A stretch of DNA of 64,000 bases, taken from positions 1,951,001-2,015,000 of the forward strand of contig JAPWDM010000048.1 in assembly GCA_035578155.1 (NCBI GenBank), read 5' to 3'. Positions 17,381 to 30,464 of the stretch are shown in pieces (position 1 is the first letter of the stretch; each line of letters starts with the position of its first letter). The stretch is from Brachynemurus nebulosus (lineage: Eukaryota > Arthropoda > Insecta > Neuroptera > Myrmeleontidae). A program made the translations under genes and the position numbers. The notes under the pieces were generated by a model. It did not search any database. It worked only from the letters and a program-made list of their open reading frames with translations, and was not told where the DNA came from.

Positions 17381-20185
17381 GTAAAATTTAGTCAAGATTC
17401 GCCGTCTTTTTTAGACAATTTTTGGGTCCCCAGCACCCCTGGGGGTCATTTCAACTTCACATTCGTTTATTTCATGACCTCAGTAATGTTTGAGCAAAAT
17501 TTGGTCCAAGATCCATACATTCTAGAGAGCTTTCATTTTTCAGGATCTCAATATTATTTAAGCAAAATCTGGTAGAGTCCAACCGTTTACTTTCCAAAGT
17601 CCAGCCGTTTACTTTAGAAGTCTATATTAGAACATAAGGTATCACGTATACACCAGTGAACCAATTTTTGAAAGTTGCTCTGCTCGTCAAACGACTCCAG
17701 CGTAGCCATATTCTTTTTTCAGAAATATAGGTACCTAATTTTAACAGTTTGTGACTTTTCTGTCTACAACCATACTTATTTAGATTTTTAGGAATGGAGT
17801 ACCGTTGATCATTTAATTTTGCGTAATTTTTATTGCTTTAGACTCCTGGGGATCAATTTTAAACTAGTGTTTATTTATTTCGAGATTATAAAGGGTTTGT
17901 GTATCATTAGTCAAAATTTATCAAACCATTTATTTGAATTTTTTGAAAATTATATTTTGTACAGTAAATAAGTAATTTCATAGTAGACATAGGTAAAAAT
18001 ATTTTAGGTGGTAGGTATCTATAGAAATATTTATTAGAAAAATTATTTTTTTTCCAAACACTTAGCAACAATTTAAAAATTGTATAATTTTTTGATAAAT
18101 TGGCAACAGATTGCTGTATTACAGTAATAAAAAAAGATATTTTACGGTTTTTCGTAAATTTCGACGGTTAGACAAAAAAGTTTGCAAAACACTTTCTTAG
18201 CGAGCGCCTACGAGCCAACAGGGATCTACGTGCCAAATTTCAAGTTTGTAGGTATTATAGTTTTGGAGATTTTGTGATATATAAGTCAGTGGTATTTCTC
18301 TTTTATATATATAGATAATACATAATATATGGGTATACCAATATATGTTAGTATTTCTGATTAACAAAATCATAGTCCAGGGTAAGAACTAGAAAATATT
18401 TTAAAAAGTCGTCGGTTTAGGGTTAACAAAAAATTTTTCGGGGGGTAAAAACCATCCTTTGTAGTGGCAGTGCTGTTAACATCGTTAAGATCGATAACTA
18501 GTGATTCAGTTATCGTCATTTTCTCACTGAATTTAGCGACCTTAGCGTCAAGATGGCGTCAATTCTATACATATTACATATTTGTTTATTTTAATTTATT
18601 AATCATTCTGTTACTAATGGTGCTGTTGTAATATTAATAATAATAATAATAGATAAATATATTGATATTTTTTATAAGCTTTCTTTTCTCATAGAAATAT
18701 TAACAAAAAAGTATCTGTGTATTCTTGTTCTATTTCTGTATCTGTTCAAAATGGTTACGTAAAAAAAATTAAACGTATTACAAAATTTAACAATAAATGG
18801 ACGATAAAAGGTTGGGTTAGGAAAATTTCGGATACAAAATGTTTCTGTACATTGTGCAGAGTTGAAATGTCGTAACAAATAAAGGAATATGTACGAGCAC
18901 TTAATGATCACCAATCAACTTAAGAACAGAACTTTTAATGTCAGTTAATAATAATAACTTGATTTAACTATATTCAATTTTTTAATAAAATTAAAAATAA
19001 TAAAAATTTTTTTGAATTGTACAAAAAATTAGTCAGAAATATACTAATTAATCTACTGTATTATAAAATATATGTAAATATTTCAAAATAAAATGTTACA
19101 AAAAATTAATTTTTTTTTGTCCTCGTCGGGGATTTTTAAAAACTGGCAACCCTAGTATATATGTATGTATATATAGTTAATATTTTGCACAAATATTCTC
19201 GGCAATCCCTACAAGAATCTCTTTTTAAAAAATTTTTATATCTATTCTAAAATTAATGTTTAGTGAGATAGGGCTTAAAATTTGTGCCACTGGACTTAAA
19301 TGCATCTTAAACGTATACAAAAATATTTACTTGATACAGCTTCCAATTTAAAAAACCAGGAGCGCTCGCGTAAACTTTGTTTCGCCAATATAATTATTAC
19401 GATTCGGATTTATTCTCTGATTATAGCGGTTAGTTTTCTTTTAAATTTAAAATTTAAATTTCATTGTTCGTTACATGGTATACTACAATAGATATATAAT
19501 GCTTGTTGATTTGATTTTGCAAGCTGTCAATTTTTATTTTTATTTTTATTATTAATTTATTTTTTAATTTAACCTAAACGCCCGCTAAAGATAATATAAT
19601 TAATATAACAAGTAAGTAGATATTATTTATCTATATTCATAATCATATATACATTTTATATACTTTTTTCTTTAAATTTGATGTTTTTTTTTTCTAGATT
19701 GGAGAAGGATTAAGGAAAGTGAACGAAAATTATTGTGGCTTTTATAAAGGAAGGAAGGAGATATTTGCCTTATGAAGAGAAATAACCAGAAATCATAAAA
19801 TAATTAATTAATGTATTTAAAAAAATAAATAAATAATAAAAACATGTTTTGTTGTTTGATTTTACTAAATAATAGAATGTGTCAGTATGCCAGCACTATT
19901 TTCAGCTAAATCTGCTTTCCATTTTTAAATTATACTGTTCACGAGTTGAAAGGACTGACAAAATATGTGGAAATTATAGGATTTTGGTGTAAGTAACTGC
20001 TAAGAACTTCAGTATAAAATGGAGAATTTAATTTGTTCAAAACTGCCGCAGTACTTTGAGAAATAAAATATATTTTCTGTTAATAACACCAAATTTTCCA
20101 CCGCAGGTGCTGAAATATACGAAATGTTACTAATTAACTTACGAAATTAGCTTTTTGTGTTTCATTATTCTTATTTATTTGTACT
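17381..20185. other. Non-coding stretch with degraded repeats
   Basis: Phrases such as GTTTAAGTAAAATTTAGTC (17372), GTTTGAGCAAAATTTGGTCC (17488) and TTTAAGCAAAATCTGGT (17555) suggest a degenerate short tandem series. At 18200-18310 the block ending TATATATATAGATA has the look of a retroelement 3' end. No protein or RNA gene was recognised. Confidence 0.35.
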
Positions 20186-20319
20186 AGTTTTTAGCGAATT
20201 TCCAGAAAGAATTCTGAAAATTCAGCTATTACGGTCTTATCCGTAACACGACTTAAGCCCGGCACTATGGCTGGAATTTGTTTTGAGGCCTCTAGAACCC
20301 AAAAATAATATTCACTAAA

Positions 20320-20434
<115 letters not shown>

Positions 20435-20775
20435 CAGCACGATAGCTCTTCAGGAAAAACTGCTACCTTTACGAAATTTGGTGACAACGTTGGAAATCCA
20501 AAAATCTTGGATGAATTCTTCAGCCAAACACGTCGGATGCCAGGAACATGGTTTTTGTTCTTACAAAAAATTAGTTTTTTGCTAAAATTTGCTATAATTT
20601 AAAAGTTTTTGTCACATTTTTATACACCATTGCAAAGACGGCAAAAAATCACATAAAAAAGGTTTTTGAACTATTATTCTAGGTTAGCTAGTTTTTGAGA
20701 AAATAAGAAAATTCGCTACCGGGGCGGTTCTAGAAACCTCCGGTGGTGGGTGGAGTAATGTGAACGAACATTTTT

Positions 20776-20884
20776 TCTAACCTAACTGAACCTAACGGAA
20801 CTTGATCTAACCTAACCGAACCTAAGGAAATTTTTTCTAACCTAACCGAACCCAACAAAATTTCTTCTAACCTAACCGAACCTT
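20776..20884. repeat. CCTAACC/GAACCTAA short tandem patch
   Basis: About nine CTAACC or GAACCT words in ~110 bases, arranged as TCTAACCTAACCGAACC units separated by short AT spacers. It contains CTAACCTAACC, which resembles the insect telomere repeat (TTAGG)n read on the other strand, but the period is longer and the units are impure. Confidence 0.6.
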
Positions 20885-21316
20885 ATTGTTCTATAATTTA
20901 TATAAACTGAATTTATTCTTATTAGCGAAATTCCAGAATGGAATTCAGCTATTACAGCCACTGTCATGACGCGACTTTAGCCCGGGACTATGGCAGAAAT
21001 TTGTTTTAAGGTCCCTAGAAACTGAAAATAATATTCACTGAAATTTATGTATTATATTTATATTTAGTCCCACACCGTTGGACAAGTTTGTTAGCCAGCC
21101 ATGTCGGATGATGGAACATGGCTTTTTTGGTCATTTTTCGTGAAAAAAATTAGTTTTTTACCAAAATTTTCTCAAGTTAATTTTTTTTTGCGACATTTAT
21201 TTACACCATTAGAGAGAGGAGGAAAAATCACTTAAAAGGGTGAAAAATCACAGAAAAACGAATTTTTATAAACGGAAATTCGCTATGTTATGCAGGATGC
21301 TGCAACAGGGGTATTA

Positions 21317-22220
21317 TTATTTTTAAAAGAAATATATTATAAAAAACAATATGTTAAAATTTTTATGCATTTCGTATGCATGAATGCATCCACCTGAGTG
21401 TCAAATACATAAATAAAATGCGTATAATTCAAGAATTTTATGTTAGAAATTATAAACAATGATATTTATTTTGAATCTATTATTGGTAAAAAAAAAATTA
21501 TTTGAAATGTCAAACGAAAAAAAAAATAACATGAGGCGTTCCGAATAAGTCATCTATTTCAGTTTTGGTCGAAAATGAGTTAGCGATGAAAATGGATTCT
21601 TCAGCTTGCATTGCAACTTCAAAAATCTAACGACGCACAGTGAAAATTAGTACTAATTCAGCAGCGACGCAACTTCGAAAAAACACAAACCGAAACGACG
21701 CAAAGCGAGGTATTGGTGTATATATTAAATTTTCTTAGTTTTTTTGATTTTACCTTAGCATAGCAATAAAAATGACCACAAAAAAACATATTATTTTGTT
21801 TGTGTCCATGATACACTCGTACAAGTCACAACAACTAAACAAAATTACTGGAATATGTTCAAAAAATACATAATAGTAGTTAAGTAACATGGCCGCTAGA
21901 GCGCCACTAATACACAAGTACCAACATTAAATTATTAAATGTATCATATTTTAATACATTTTTCCTTGAAAAATTAAATTGTCTAATAAGAACTTCAATT
22001 TCATCAGAAATATTATAAAATTTTAAAAGTTATATACTTTTTAGAACAGGGGGCAATTTAATTTGAAAAAAATTAAGATTTTTAATAAAAAAGCCATTAA
22101 TAGGTAATCTGTACATATAATATAACTATAAGAAAACCGTTTCTGTACATGGAATACTTTTTGAAAATTTTGCTGGTACTATAAATAGTTATCAATGTAG
22201 ATATCAAAACAGCGATTATT
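21317..22220. other. Non-coding stretch
   Basis: Nothing recognised. A slightly richer patch at 21560-21720 contains several AACGACGCA-like words without a frame. Confidence 0.35.
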
Positions 22221-22221
22221 A

Positions 22222-22662
22222 AAATTTTTGTCTGTCCGTCTGTCTGTGTGTGTGTGTCTGTTCACACATCACGCAAAAATTACTGGACGAATTTTAATAA
22301 AATTTGGGGTGCTGATAACTTATTACCTGGATCAACATCTAAGATACTTTTTACTCCAGGAAAATGTCTAATTCTCACGGGAAAATAGAATAACCATTTT
22401 GAACATGTGCACACATTACGCAAAAACTATTGAACGGATTTTGATGCAATTTGGTGTGGTGTAGCTTATTACCTAGGGCGTCAACATTTAGGATACTTTT
22501 TATTACAAGAAAATGTTTTCTTTCCTCAGGAAAATACAAAAAAAATTTTGAGCATGTGGATGCATTACGCAAAACTATTGTTTTCTACAAATGCTTTATA
22601 ATGATTATACTTAAATACTTCTCATTTATTTTATGTGCGAACGACGTCGCGGGTACAGCTAG
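22222..22662 (+). mobile_element. Helitron-like 3' end with ~148-bp internal repeats
   Basis: The segment ends CGCGGGTACAGCTAG followed by T, the CTAG|T ending of Helitrons, preceded by a short GCGA...TCGC inverted repeat. ACGCAAAAAYTA occurs at 22271, 22418 and 22567, so the body holds units of ~148 bases, each with TTTTGATGCAATTTGG-like text. A CTGTCTGTCTGTG run lies at the left. Non-autonomous Helitrons in insects often show this combination. The 5' TC end could not be fixed and there is no Rep/helicase. Confidence 0.45.
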
Positions 22663-22663
22663 T

Positions 22664-23925
22664 ATTTAATAAAGGAATTCCTTACACATAATTGTAGTAC
22701 GTATAAATATGTTAACCATGTCACAAGCGAGAAATCACAAATTTTGTTGAATTTCTTCTTGGATAATAATGAAGTAGAACACATTTTCCACATAATAAGT
22801 ATCAGAATTCTGATTTAATTAATATTTTTATTTGCCATAAATTAAATAAAAATAACTACAACCAATTTCGTCTTAAAAAATAAAAATTTTATCCATTTTA
22901 CAGCATTTCTACTAATAATTTGAAGGACGTTTTTTAACATCGAAATATACCATAATACAAAATTTCATACAGTGAGGACTATTTCTATTTTAAATTACTT
23001 TCGAATTTTCGAAAATTTAATTGCCTATATTTCCGAGAAATTCACTTTGGGATAAAATTTGTTATAATAATAGGATACTTTTAGGATTTGAATATAATAA
23101 AACACTAAAATGTTGCAAGTCCAAAAATCTTGGATGAGTTTTCCAGCCAGACACCTCCGATTCCGGAAACTTCAAAAAATGAGTTTTTTGCAAAAATTTG
23201 CCAAAATTTAAAAGTTTTTCCAATCTTTTTTACATTATGGTAAAAAGCGAAGAAAATCACAGAAGATACATTTTGAACCATTATTCTAGGTAAGCGGATT
23301 TTCGAGAAAAAGTAACTTTTATAATCGTAAATTCGCTATGTTATGCAGATGCTGCGACAGGGGTATTTTTTTGTATAGGCTGTATAAGTCTAATTTTTTC
23401 ATTTGAAAAATTCGACTAATAAAAATGAATATAAAAAATTCTCTTGTGTTAATTTTAGTTTTTTACTCATTTTTTCACTTTCCTGGATGTATCTTTTTTA
23501 TAATGGCCATAAAATTTATAATTTTTAATTTTTTGACTGGCCACTTTGAAATAGTGTGAAAAAAGCCATCAACTTGAAATAAAACTACTTGCCAAAGCTT
23601 ATGCATGAAAAAAAATGTCGTGCCGGAATTAAGTCCATTTTCTTCTTTCGTTTGTATAACTACCCATATCTATCTATACATATTACATATAGTGATATAG
23701 TACAACAATTTCATCTCAAGGAAACAATAATACAAAAATAAATAACTCGATATGTTATAACGAAGATTTTTCTCTACAAAATATTTACTTTTTCTTTCCT
23801 GTTACGAACAAAATTAAGAAATTAATTAGTATTGCCACCTACATTTTAAAACAAGTAAGCTCAACTCTCAGTTGGCGGGTCGCATGCAGTCCAGTTGTAT
23901 TTTTTCATGACCCATATTACTCTAA
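22664..23925. other. Non-coding stretch with a family C fragment
   Basis: Bases 23105-23370 are a reverse-oriented fragment of family C ending GCTATGTTATGCAGATGCTG. It is followed directly by the hairpin motif at 23388-23416 that also occurs near 3618 and 6133. The rest is AT-rich with nothing recognised. Confidence 0.45.
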
Positions 23926-23933
23926 GATACTCT

Positions 23934-24045
23934 AAGATAATTTTGTTACAAAACGACTAGTATAAGGTTGCCTGTGAAAAATCAGTCAAGAGTCAGGGTT
24001 GTAAGGCTTTGAACCAGTGCGGTAGACGATATTTCTTTTAATTTT
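23934..24045 (+). repeat. Left arm of outer inverted repeat
   Basis: Pairs in inverted orientation with 31737-31906. Both contain GATAATTTTGTTACAAAACG and GCCTGTGAAAAA or complements. The right arm has an extra ~65 bases inside. The pair encloses the P element and more. Confidence 0.75.
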
Positions 24046-24052
24046 TATTTAG

Positions 24053-24225
<173 letters not shown>

Positions 24226-24253
24226 CCGTGTGAGTTTTTCGAGAGTTGCCATT
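24226..24253 (+). repeat. P-element left terminal inverted repeat
   Basis: 28 bases identical to the reverse complement of 30144-30171. It follows the TA tract directly. Confidence 0.9.
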
Positions 24254-25073
24254 TTGATTATGGCTAAACTACTGACTTAATTAAAAAATTGTTCAAATAA
24301 AAGTTATAGCCACTGGCGGGAGACATTGACTGATATACTTCGGAGCTTTATAGCTCTTGTGGTTTTCGAGATACGATACAAACTTACCTTTTTTTAAATG
24401 GAATAGTATACTTATTTGTTGATAAAAAATTATTCAATAAAGCAACAGAAACAAAAAATAAAAAAATAAAAATTTTTATCTTAAGTTTTTTTTTCCAAAT
24501 TTTACAACTTTCGCGCTTAAAAATGATTTATTTAAGTGAATTTTGATGAGTTTAAGAGCGCCTGCTTCAAACAAGCCTCATAATTACGAAAAATAGCTAA
24601 GTGGTAATTGTATTTATGCTACATAGATGGCTATCTAGTAAAACTCGTGTTTCCAGGTAGGTAAAACAGAAATTTTTAACTGATTTGAATGACATAATCT
24701 GACATGTAGAAAGATATTTCTATATTTTGCATATTTAATCACTTTCGTGATGGTTATGTGCGCTGTGTTTGGTTGCAATTGCAATAATAACAAAAAATAT
24801 AAAATTAATAATGTAACCTATTTTCATTTCTCAAAAAATGATTCTTTGTGTAAAGAATGGGTTGGTAAATGTTCCTGGTCAGATAAATTTGTAATAAAAA
24901 ATGCAAGAATTTGTAGTAAACATTTTAAGGATGACGATTTGGAAAGAAAAAAGCATGAACTGCTAAATTTAATTTTAATCATTAAATTTATTTGGAAAGA
25001 AAAATGAAATTCCTGACAACCGTAAAATTAGAATGGCTTGCCGCAAAAATAAATTGATGGTTGAAAAATTATT

Positions 25074-25132
25074 GTAAGTTGTATTCTCGTATTAAATTTA
25101 TCATGTATCTTTTTTAAAAATACCACTTTCAG
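25074..25132 (+). other. Intron of the P transposase relic
   Basis: Starts GTAAGTTG and ends CCACTTTCAG, 59 bases, placed between the region after the THAP finger and the coiled-coil part. Fits the short introns of insect P elements. Confidence 0.6.
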
Positions 25133-26250
25133 GTCATCACGTGAAATCATTCCAACTGAATCGGTAACAAATTTGCTATCTTCGAATATTCCAAACAACC
25201 AAAGATATGCTATAAAAAAAAAAATTAAAATTAAATGTCAATTAATGGAATACCTTCTTTTTAGTGAAGGAACAGATCAAGAAAAAATTAATTTAATTGA
25301 CGAAAATAAAAGGTTAAGTCCGGAAATCGAAAATTTCCGTAAGGAAAATGATAAAAACAGAAACTGATAAGCATTGTGATAAAATTACAAAAAATCTGTG
25401 GAAAAAAATTTTCACTCCAGCTCAAATTCGAAAAATAAAAGGTACCTCTGAGAAAACTGTTCACTGGAAAGTTCATGACATTGCTCATGCAATAGCTTTG
25501 CATGCTGCTGGTCCCAGAGCATACAGATGGATGCAAAAGAATCATCACCCACTTCCAGGAGAGTCTACGCTGCGTAGATTGGCAAATAAAATTGATATTT
25601 CTCCAAAAATTTTAATTTTGTGTTTAAACTGATGGAATCATATTCTCTACCGGAAATTGACAAAGTTTGCGTTTTTATGGCCGATGAAATGAAAGTTAAA
25701 AAGTCCTATGAATATGACCAAAACAGTGATATTCTTTTAAAGTCTGCCAATTACGTCCAAGTAATAATGGCGCGTGGTATATTTTCCGATTGGAAACAGC
25801 CATTGTTTTACGATTTTGATCGTAAATTAAACAAACCACTTTTATTTGGAATAATTAAAAAGCTAGAAAATATTGGATTTAACGTTGTGGCAATAATAAA
25901 TGATTTAGGAGGCGGAAACAGAGTATTCTGGAAACCATTTGGGATACACTTAATAAGTGCCACACTTAATAAAATTAATCCGAAACCATTTCTTGGATTC
26001 AGAATTTTATATTAATGGTAAACTAGTAACTAAGAGACCTCTGTTGGAACTTTTGAAAAATAAAAATAATGATTTAAATATAGCCCACAAAATAACTGAC
26101 CATCATTTAAATGTTAAAAATGCAGAAAGGCAAAAAGTAAAATTTGCAACACAACTCTTTTCACATACAAATTCAAAAGCTATTTCGCGTATGGGCTCAT
26201 TGAGGGTGATAAAAATTGAAGATTGGCAAGACTGCAAATTTACTGAAAAC

Positions 26251-26306
26251 TGTAAGTGATTTGTGAATAAAAAATCATTCAAAATTATCATTTTTAAATA
26301 TTTTAG
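26251..26306 (+). other. Second intron of the P transposase relic
   Basis: Starts GTAAGTGATT and ends AAATATTTTAG, 56 bases. The reading frame is open before it and, after a nearby frameshift, open after it. Confidence 0.6.
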
Positions 26307-27150
26307 ATGAATGACTGGTTTGATATTTTTAATAGCAGTCACTGAAAAAGATTCCCGCGATAGAATAAAAGCATACGGTCTTGCTAGAAATATTCAAGAC
26401 GGTATAATAAATGAAATGAAAAGTATGATTTCGAATGTTAAAGTAAGAAAATCAAAATGTCGTCTTCCTTTTCAAAAAGGAATTTTGATAACCTCTAATG
26501 CATTACCATTATTATTCGATGATTTGGTAAAAAAATATAAAACCAAATATCTATTAACCTGCAGATTCAACCAGGATCCATTGGAAGAACTTTTTGGAAT
26601 TATAAGAGCAATCGGTGGATTGAACGACCATCCTACGGCTCTTGAATTTAAATATACGCTAAGAAATTATTTGCTTGGTCGAAACGAAACACTTATGTCA
26701 CAATCAGTGAATGTGATACGAGACGCTACTGAAAATAATGTTTTCAAAAATTTACCAATTAATTTTGAATCTATTAACAATTTTGAACGTGAATCTGATT
26801 TATCAATTACTGGTAGTGTGTTGGAACACATTACGGAGAACAACGATGCTGTTGAATGCAATGATTTTGAAAATACTCTTTCAGAACTAGAGTATGATGG
26901 AATTGAAAATATCACCGGATTCATCGCATACAAACTACGAGACAAAAAAAACCTCGAAGCTCCAACCAGTAAAGAATGTGTTGCTAATTATTCTTGGTCT
27001 AATCACTTATCAGGAGGGGGTTTATATAAACCAAGTGACGAATTTTTAAAACAAATACACAAATTGGAAAACATTTTTTCTGAATATAATGGTCATAATG
27101 AACTGAACTGTGGACCAAATTATATAAAAACTTTAATTGAAAGAGCATAA

Positions 27151-28189
27151 TCTGTAAAATGTAGTTTGGATGTAAAGTCATTATATTTTCGAAGCAAAAT
27201 GTTTTTTAGAATTAGAATTTTAAACCGAAAAATGTTAAAATTATATATTAAATTATAGAAAAAGAAAATTGATTCAAATTGTTAACTAAAGAAACAATTT
27301 GCTAAAACTTTTTTTATTTAAAATGACGAAGGAGAAAATGTTTAATAAAATCATTAATAAAATTTTACACTACAAGCATTTTATTTATTATTATTATACC
27401 CTGTTTCAAATACAATTGATCATGAGTCAAAGTTAAAAAATTAAATAATTCTTATATTCAAAACAAATCAATCTTCTATTCTTTTCTAAAAACAAACTGT
27501 AATTTTAAAATTTACGTAAGTGCAATAATGAAAGAGATAAAGCCAAGAAAACGGAAATTATTTAAATTCATAAATTGTGAAGCATGGTTAAATTTAAGTA
27601 AAATGGACCATAGTTATATAAGAAAATAAATTTAATAAAATATAATCGTGCCAGACATAAAACATAGTTATTACACAGAATACTTATGTAAAGTCAGCAT
27701 ATCATCACAGCCATAATTCAAAATTTTTGTCACGCGATGACGACATGCGCAGAACGAATCCACTTTTGTATAGCTATTGAGCATATCTTATTATTTACTA
27801 TATCGTGAATACATCTGAATAAATATAGGTTCGTCCACTAGGTTAACAGAGCGGCGCGGTACTGCCCCGGAGAACTTATTGATGTAAGAATCGCACGGCG
27901 TTTCCGACCTAGTGGACGCTCAGCTATAAGAGTCAATTAACGATAAAATATTTTTAATAAAAACTTTATTACTTTTTTAAATAAACTTTATTATTTTTAG
28001 TAAAACCTGTTTCATTACAACATTTGTTTGAATTACAGAAACCATTTTTGTCTTTTAAAAAACAGAATAATTTTTTTTTTATAAAAATGACTGAATACTC
28101 GGAAAGTCTTTGGTAATCAAAACTTTTCATCGGGTTCGAGAGTAAGTTCATTACATTGTAAATGTACACTATAGAACCATTATTTACAT
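27151..28189. other. P-element 3' region with foreign repeat
   Basis: Bases 27395-27620 match 63661-63850 in the same orientation (TTCAAATACAATT..ACATGAGTCA), so this is a dispersed repeat. At 27833-27914 a CpG-rich patch is bounded by the inverted words GTCCACTAGG and CCTAGTGGAC, perhaps a tiny MITE. The rest is AT-rich with nothing recognised. Confidence 0.45.
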
Positions 28190-28845
28190 GAATAAATTTC
28201 ATTATTGGGAATTTTTTCATTCTTGTGGAGATTTATTAAATCACTCACGTCAGTTGCAACAGACTCTACATGCACGTTGTCATTTCCAACGTCATTGTAA
28301 TTGTCAATATTATCGAAGGAATCCTCACTATCTGTATGGATTACGACAGTTAAGTCTTTCTCTTTTTCCAAGTTCGATAGATCTGGCTCGCATCGCTGTC
28401 CCGAACTAGACCTCGCACACATGACCTGAGGTTCCAGATAAACACGATTACGTCTGTACGTCGAGCCATCATCAGCAGTCACCAAATAATCATTGCTGCT
28501 CAACAGTTTTGTGACCATTGCAGGAACCCACTTTCTTAAACCCTTTTATAAAAGTATAGGTTGACCAGTTTTAAATTCAGGCAACTTTTTTTAATTTCGA
28601 TCATGATATTCTTTTTGTATCAACTTGTTGCGTTTTTCCATTTCTGTTGACGGAAATTTAGGCAAAAGTAATTTTTTGTGAACTGGTACAATTGTTCTTT
28701 GACGTCTACCAGTCAATAATTCTGATGGAGATTGATTATTGAGCATGGGCGTATTACTGTAATTTATTATTGCTAAGAAAAGATCATTTCCTGATTTTTC
28801 AAGCATAGCTTTCACATTTTGGGGAAATTTGTATAACTCGTACAT
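28190..28845 (-). pseudogene. Ty3/gypsy integrase C-terminal fragment
   Basis: Two open pieces (28591-28845 and 28180-28518 on the minus strand) match the C-terminal part of the integrase in the gypsy copy at 40816-41400, for example QRTIVPVHKKLL and DYLVTADDGSTYRRNRVYL. The catalytic core is absent. A short in-frame loss separates the pieces. No LTR was seen next to it, so this is a fragment of a related, separate insertion within the P element. Confidence 0.85.
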
Positions 28846-28849
28846 ATGC

Positions 28850-30143
28850 GATCTTTTTTTTTTAACCGATAAAAACGAAACAATAGTGGTGGAAATTTTA
28901 AATTATGAAAAATTAAAGCACGGAAGCATATTTTTGTTTTGGAAAACTCAAATTTATTAATATTTTTCATAATTTTTTATAATGACAACTGTATGATATA
29001 ACATTTTTCTGAAACAAATTATTGTATAATTTATTTATAGAAAACGATAAAAATAACAGAACAATGCGTAACAAAAATGAGTAAAGTGGCCCCGCTCACA
29101 GAACACGTTTTAACATAGAAAACGTTTTAAAGATGTTAAAATTGTAATAAAATCAAAATAAACGCACTTATTTTAACACTTTGTAAATGTAAATAAGATA
29201 ACTTTCCATCGTTTTAGATATATTTTTTTCATCACTTTTTGAAATACTTTTTTGAGCTTTTATAGCTTTCTTTGTAGCTTTTTCATTTGCTTTTAAATCT
29301 AACTGCTTTAATTTTAAAGTAAACATATTCCATAAAATAAACTTTGCAAATTTGTGTTGATTTTTACTGGAAAAGAAATTAAGGTTATGAATATTTTTAA
29401 AATAAATCTTTTTCAGACGTATTGTTAAAAAAACATACCGCAATCCCGAAAATTTTTATACTAAAAATATTTTTGTGGACAATTTTTTTACTTTCGTTTT
29501 TTAAAAAAGAGTTTAAAAATTTAAGTTTGACAAATAATATGACAATTGTTTGTACATCTCTACATGCATATTGCCTAATCTATGAATCTAGTAATGCCAA
29601 TTTTACACCTAAGTAGTTTTAACTTCTTTAATATGGTGTAAAATTAAATATTACAATCACAGTTGCAATTTGATGACCTGTTTATTAAATATTAAGTTGA
29701 ATATTTGAGGAAAAACTACAAATTACTTTGATAATTAATGTATTTATTAATAAATTTTCTGTTACTGTAAGGCGCTAATGTGAATATTCCATTACAACTT
29801 ATTTACTATTTTTTTAATGTAAATTTACAATAAACCGTATTTTTTGCGTTCGTTTTAACAAACCTGACCATGGGTTTTGAAAATCAAAACTTAAAAATGC
29901 AATTTCGCAAAAATTTGAAATAAAATAATGAAAATTTTATTATAATTGGGAGTTTGAAGTAATAAAATAATTTTTAAGAAACATCTCAACATGTTCCCAT
30001 TTGAAAAAAAAAATTTTTTTCTATTCCAAAAAAGCCGTAATTTCTAGAAGTCTGGAACAATTTTTCGTGAATGGTCCTCTCTATTTTGAATATTTTTTGT
30101 ATAAACTTTTTTCCGATTAAATGCATATTTTAGGAATAAATCG
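28850..30143. other. AT-rich remainder of the P element
   Basis: No recognisable gene. The minus-strand frame 29168-29443 is Lys-rich and probably chance. Confidence 0.4.
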
Positions 30144-30171
30144 AATGGCAACTCTCGAAAAACTCACACGG
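30144..30171 (-). repeat. P-element right terminal inverted repeat
   Basis: 28 bases, exact reverse complement of 24226-24253. Confidence 0.9.
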
Positions 30172-30464
30172 TATATTTATACCTATATAATATTTGTATA
30201 GACCTTATGAATAATAAAAATATTTTTTATTGTCTAAAATAAATACTTTGTAACTTATAAACTATTCGAACTTATATATTGTTTAATATTTTTCAATATC
30301 TGATTCTTTGAGCGTAAAGCTATTTATCTAATTCGAAGATTCGTCTTCATTTTTTTGTCTATCATTTTTACTATATCTTCGACTTTCAAAGGCGTTTGGT
30401 CGCCAACAAACCTTACCTTATTGGTTTTAAAAAATTTTCCAAAAACCATCCGCAATTTTCAGGC

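Larger units (their letters stand above)
24747..27150 (+). pseudogene. THAP/P-element transposase, broken
   Basis: P-element transposases bind the element ends through an N-terminal THAP zinc finger and cut with an RNase H-like core that uses GTP. Seen here: the THAP finger in the first open segment (Cys5, Cys10, Trp38, Cys56, His59), then a charged coiled-coil-like part, then core blocks FMADEMKVK, AIINDLGGGN and RFNQDPLEELFG, the last typical of the C-terminal part of P and THAP9 proteins. Two short introns with GTAAGT and a pyrimidine-rich AG are still recognisable (25074-25132 and 26251-26306). The open segments 24747-25007, 25133-25367, 25348-25632, 25620-26015, 25957-26250 and 26311-27150 lie in changing frames, so at least four or five frameshifts separate them. 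The last segment ends at a natural-looking stop. It cannot encode an active protein. Confidence 0.85.
24226..30171 (+). mobile_element. P element, degenerate, ~5.9 kb with nested inserts
   Basis: The two ends carry a perfect 28-bp terminal inverted repeat, 24226-24253 and 30144-30171, starting CCGTGTGAGTTTTTCG. Flanks are TATATATA on the left and TATATTTA on the right, an 8-bp target duplication with one difference, as expected for P elements. The transposase relic occupies 24747-27150. The 3' half is swollen by other sequence, including a gypsy fragment at 28190-28845 in the opposite orientation and a repeat shared with 63661-63850. The perfect ends contrast with the badly broken gene. Confidence 0.85.

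Noticed and set aside
27833..27914. CpG-rich patch as a promoter or CpG island
   Set aside because: Only ~80 bases long and framed by inverted GTCCACTAGG words, so a tiny mobile remnant is at least as likely.
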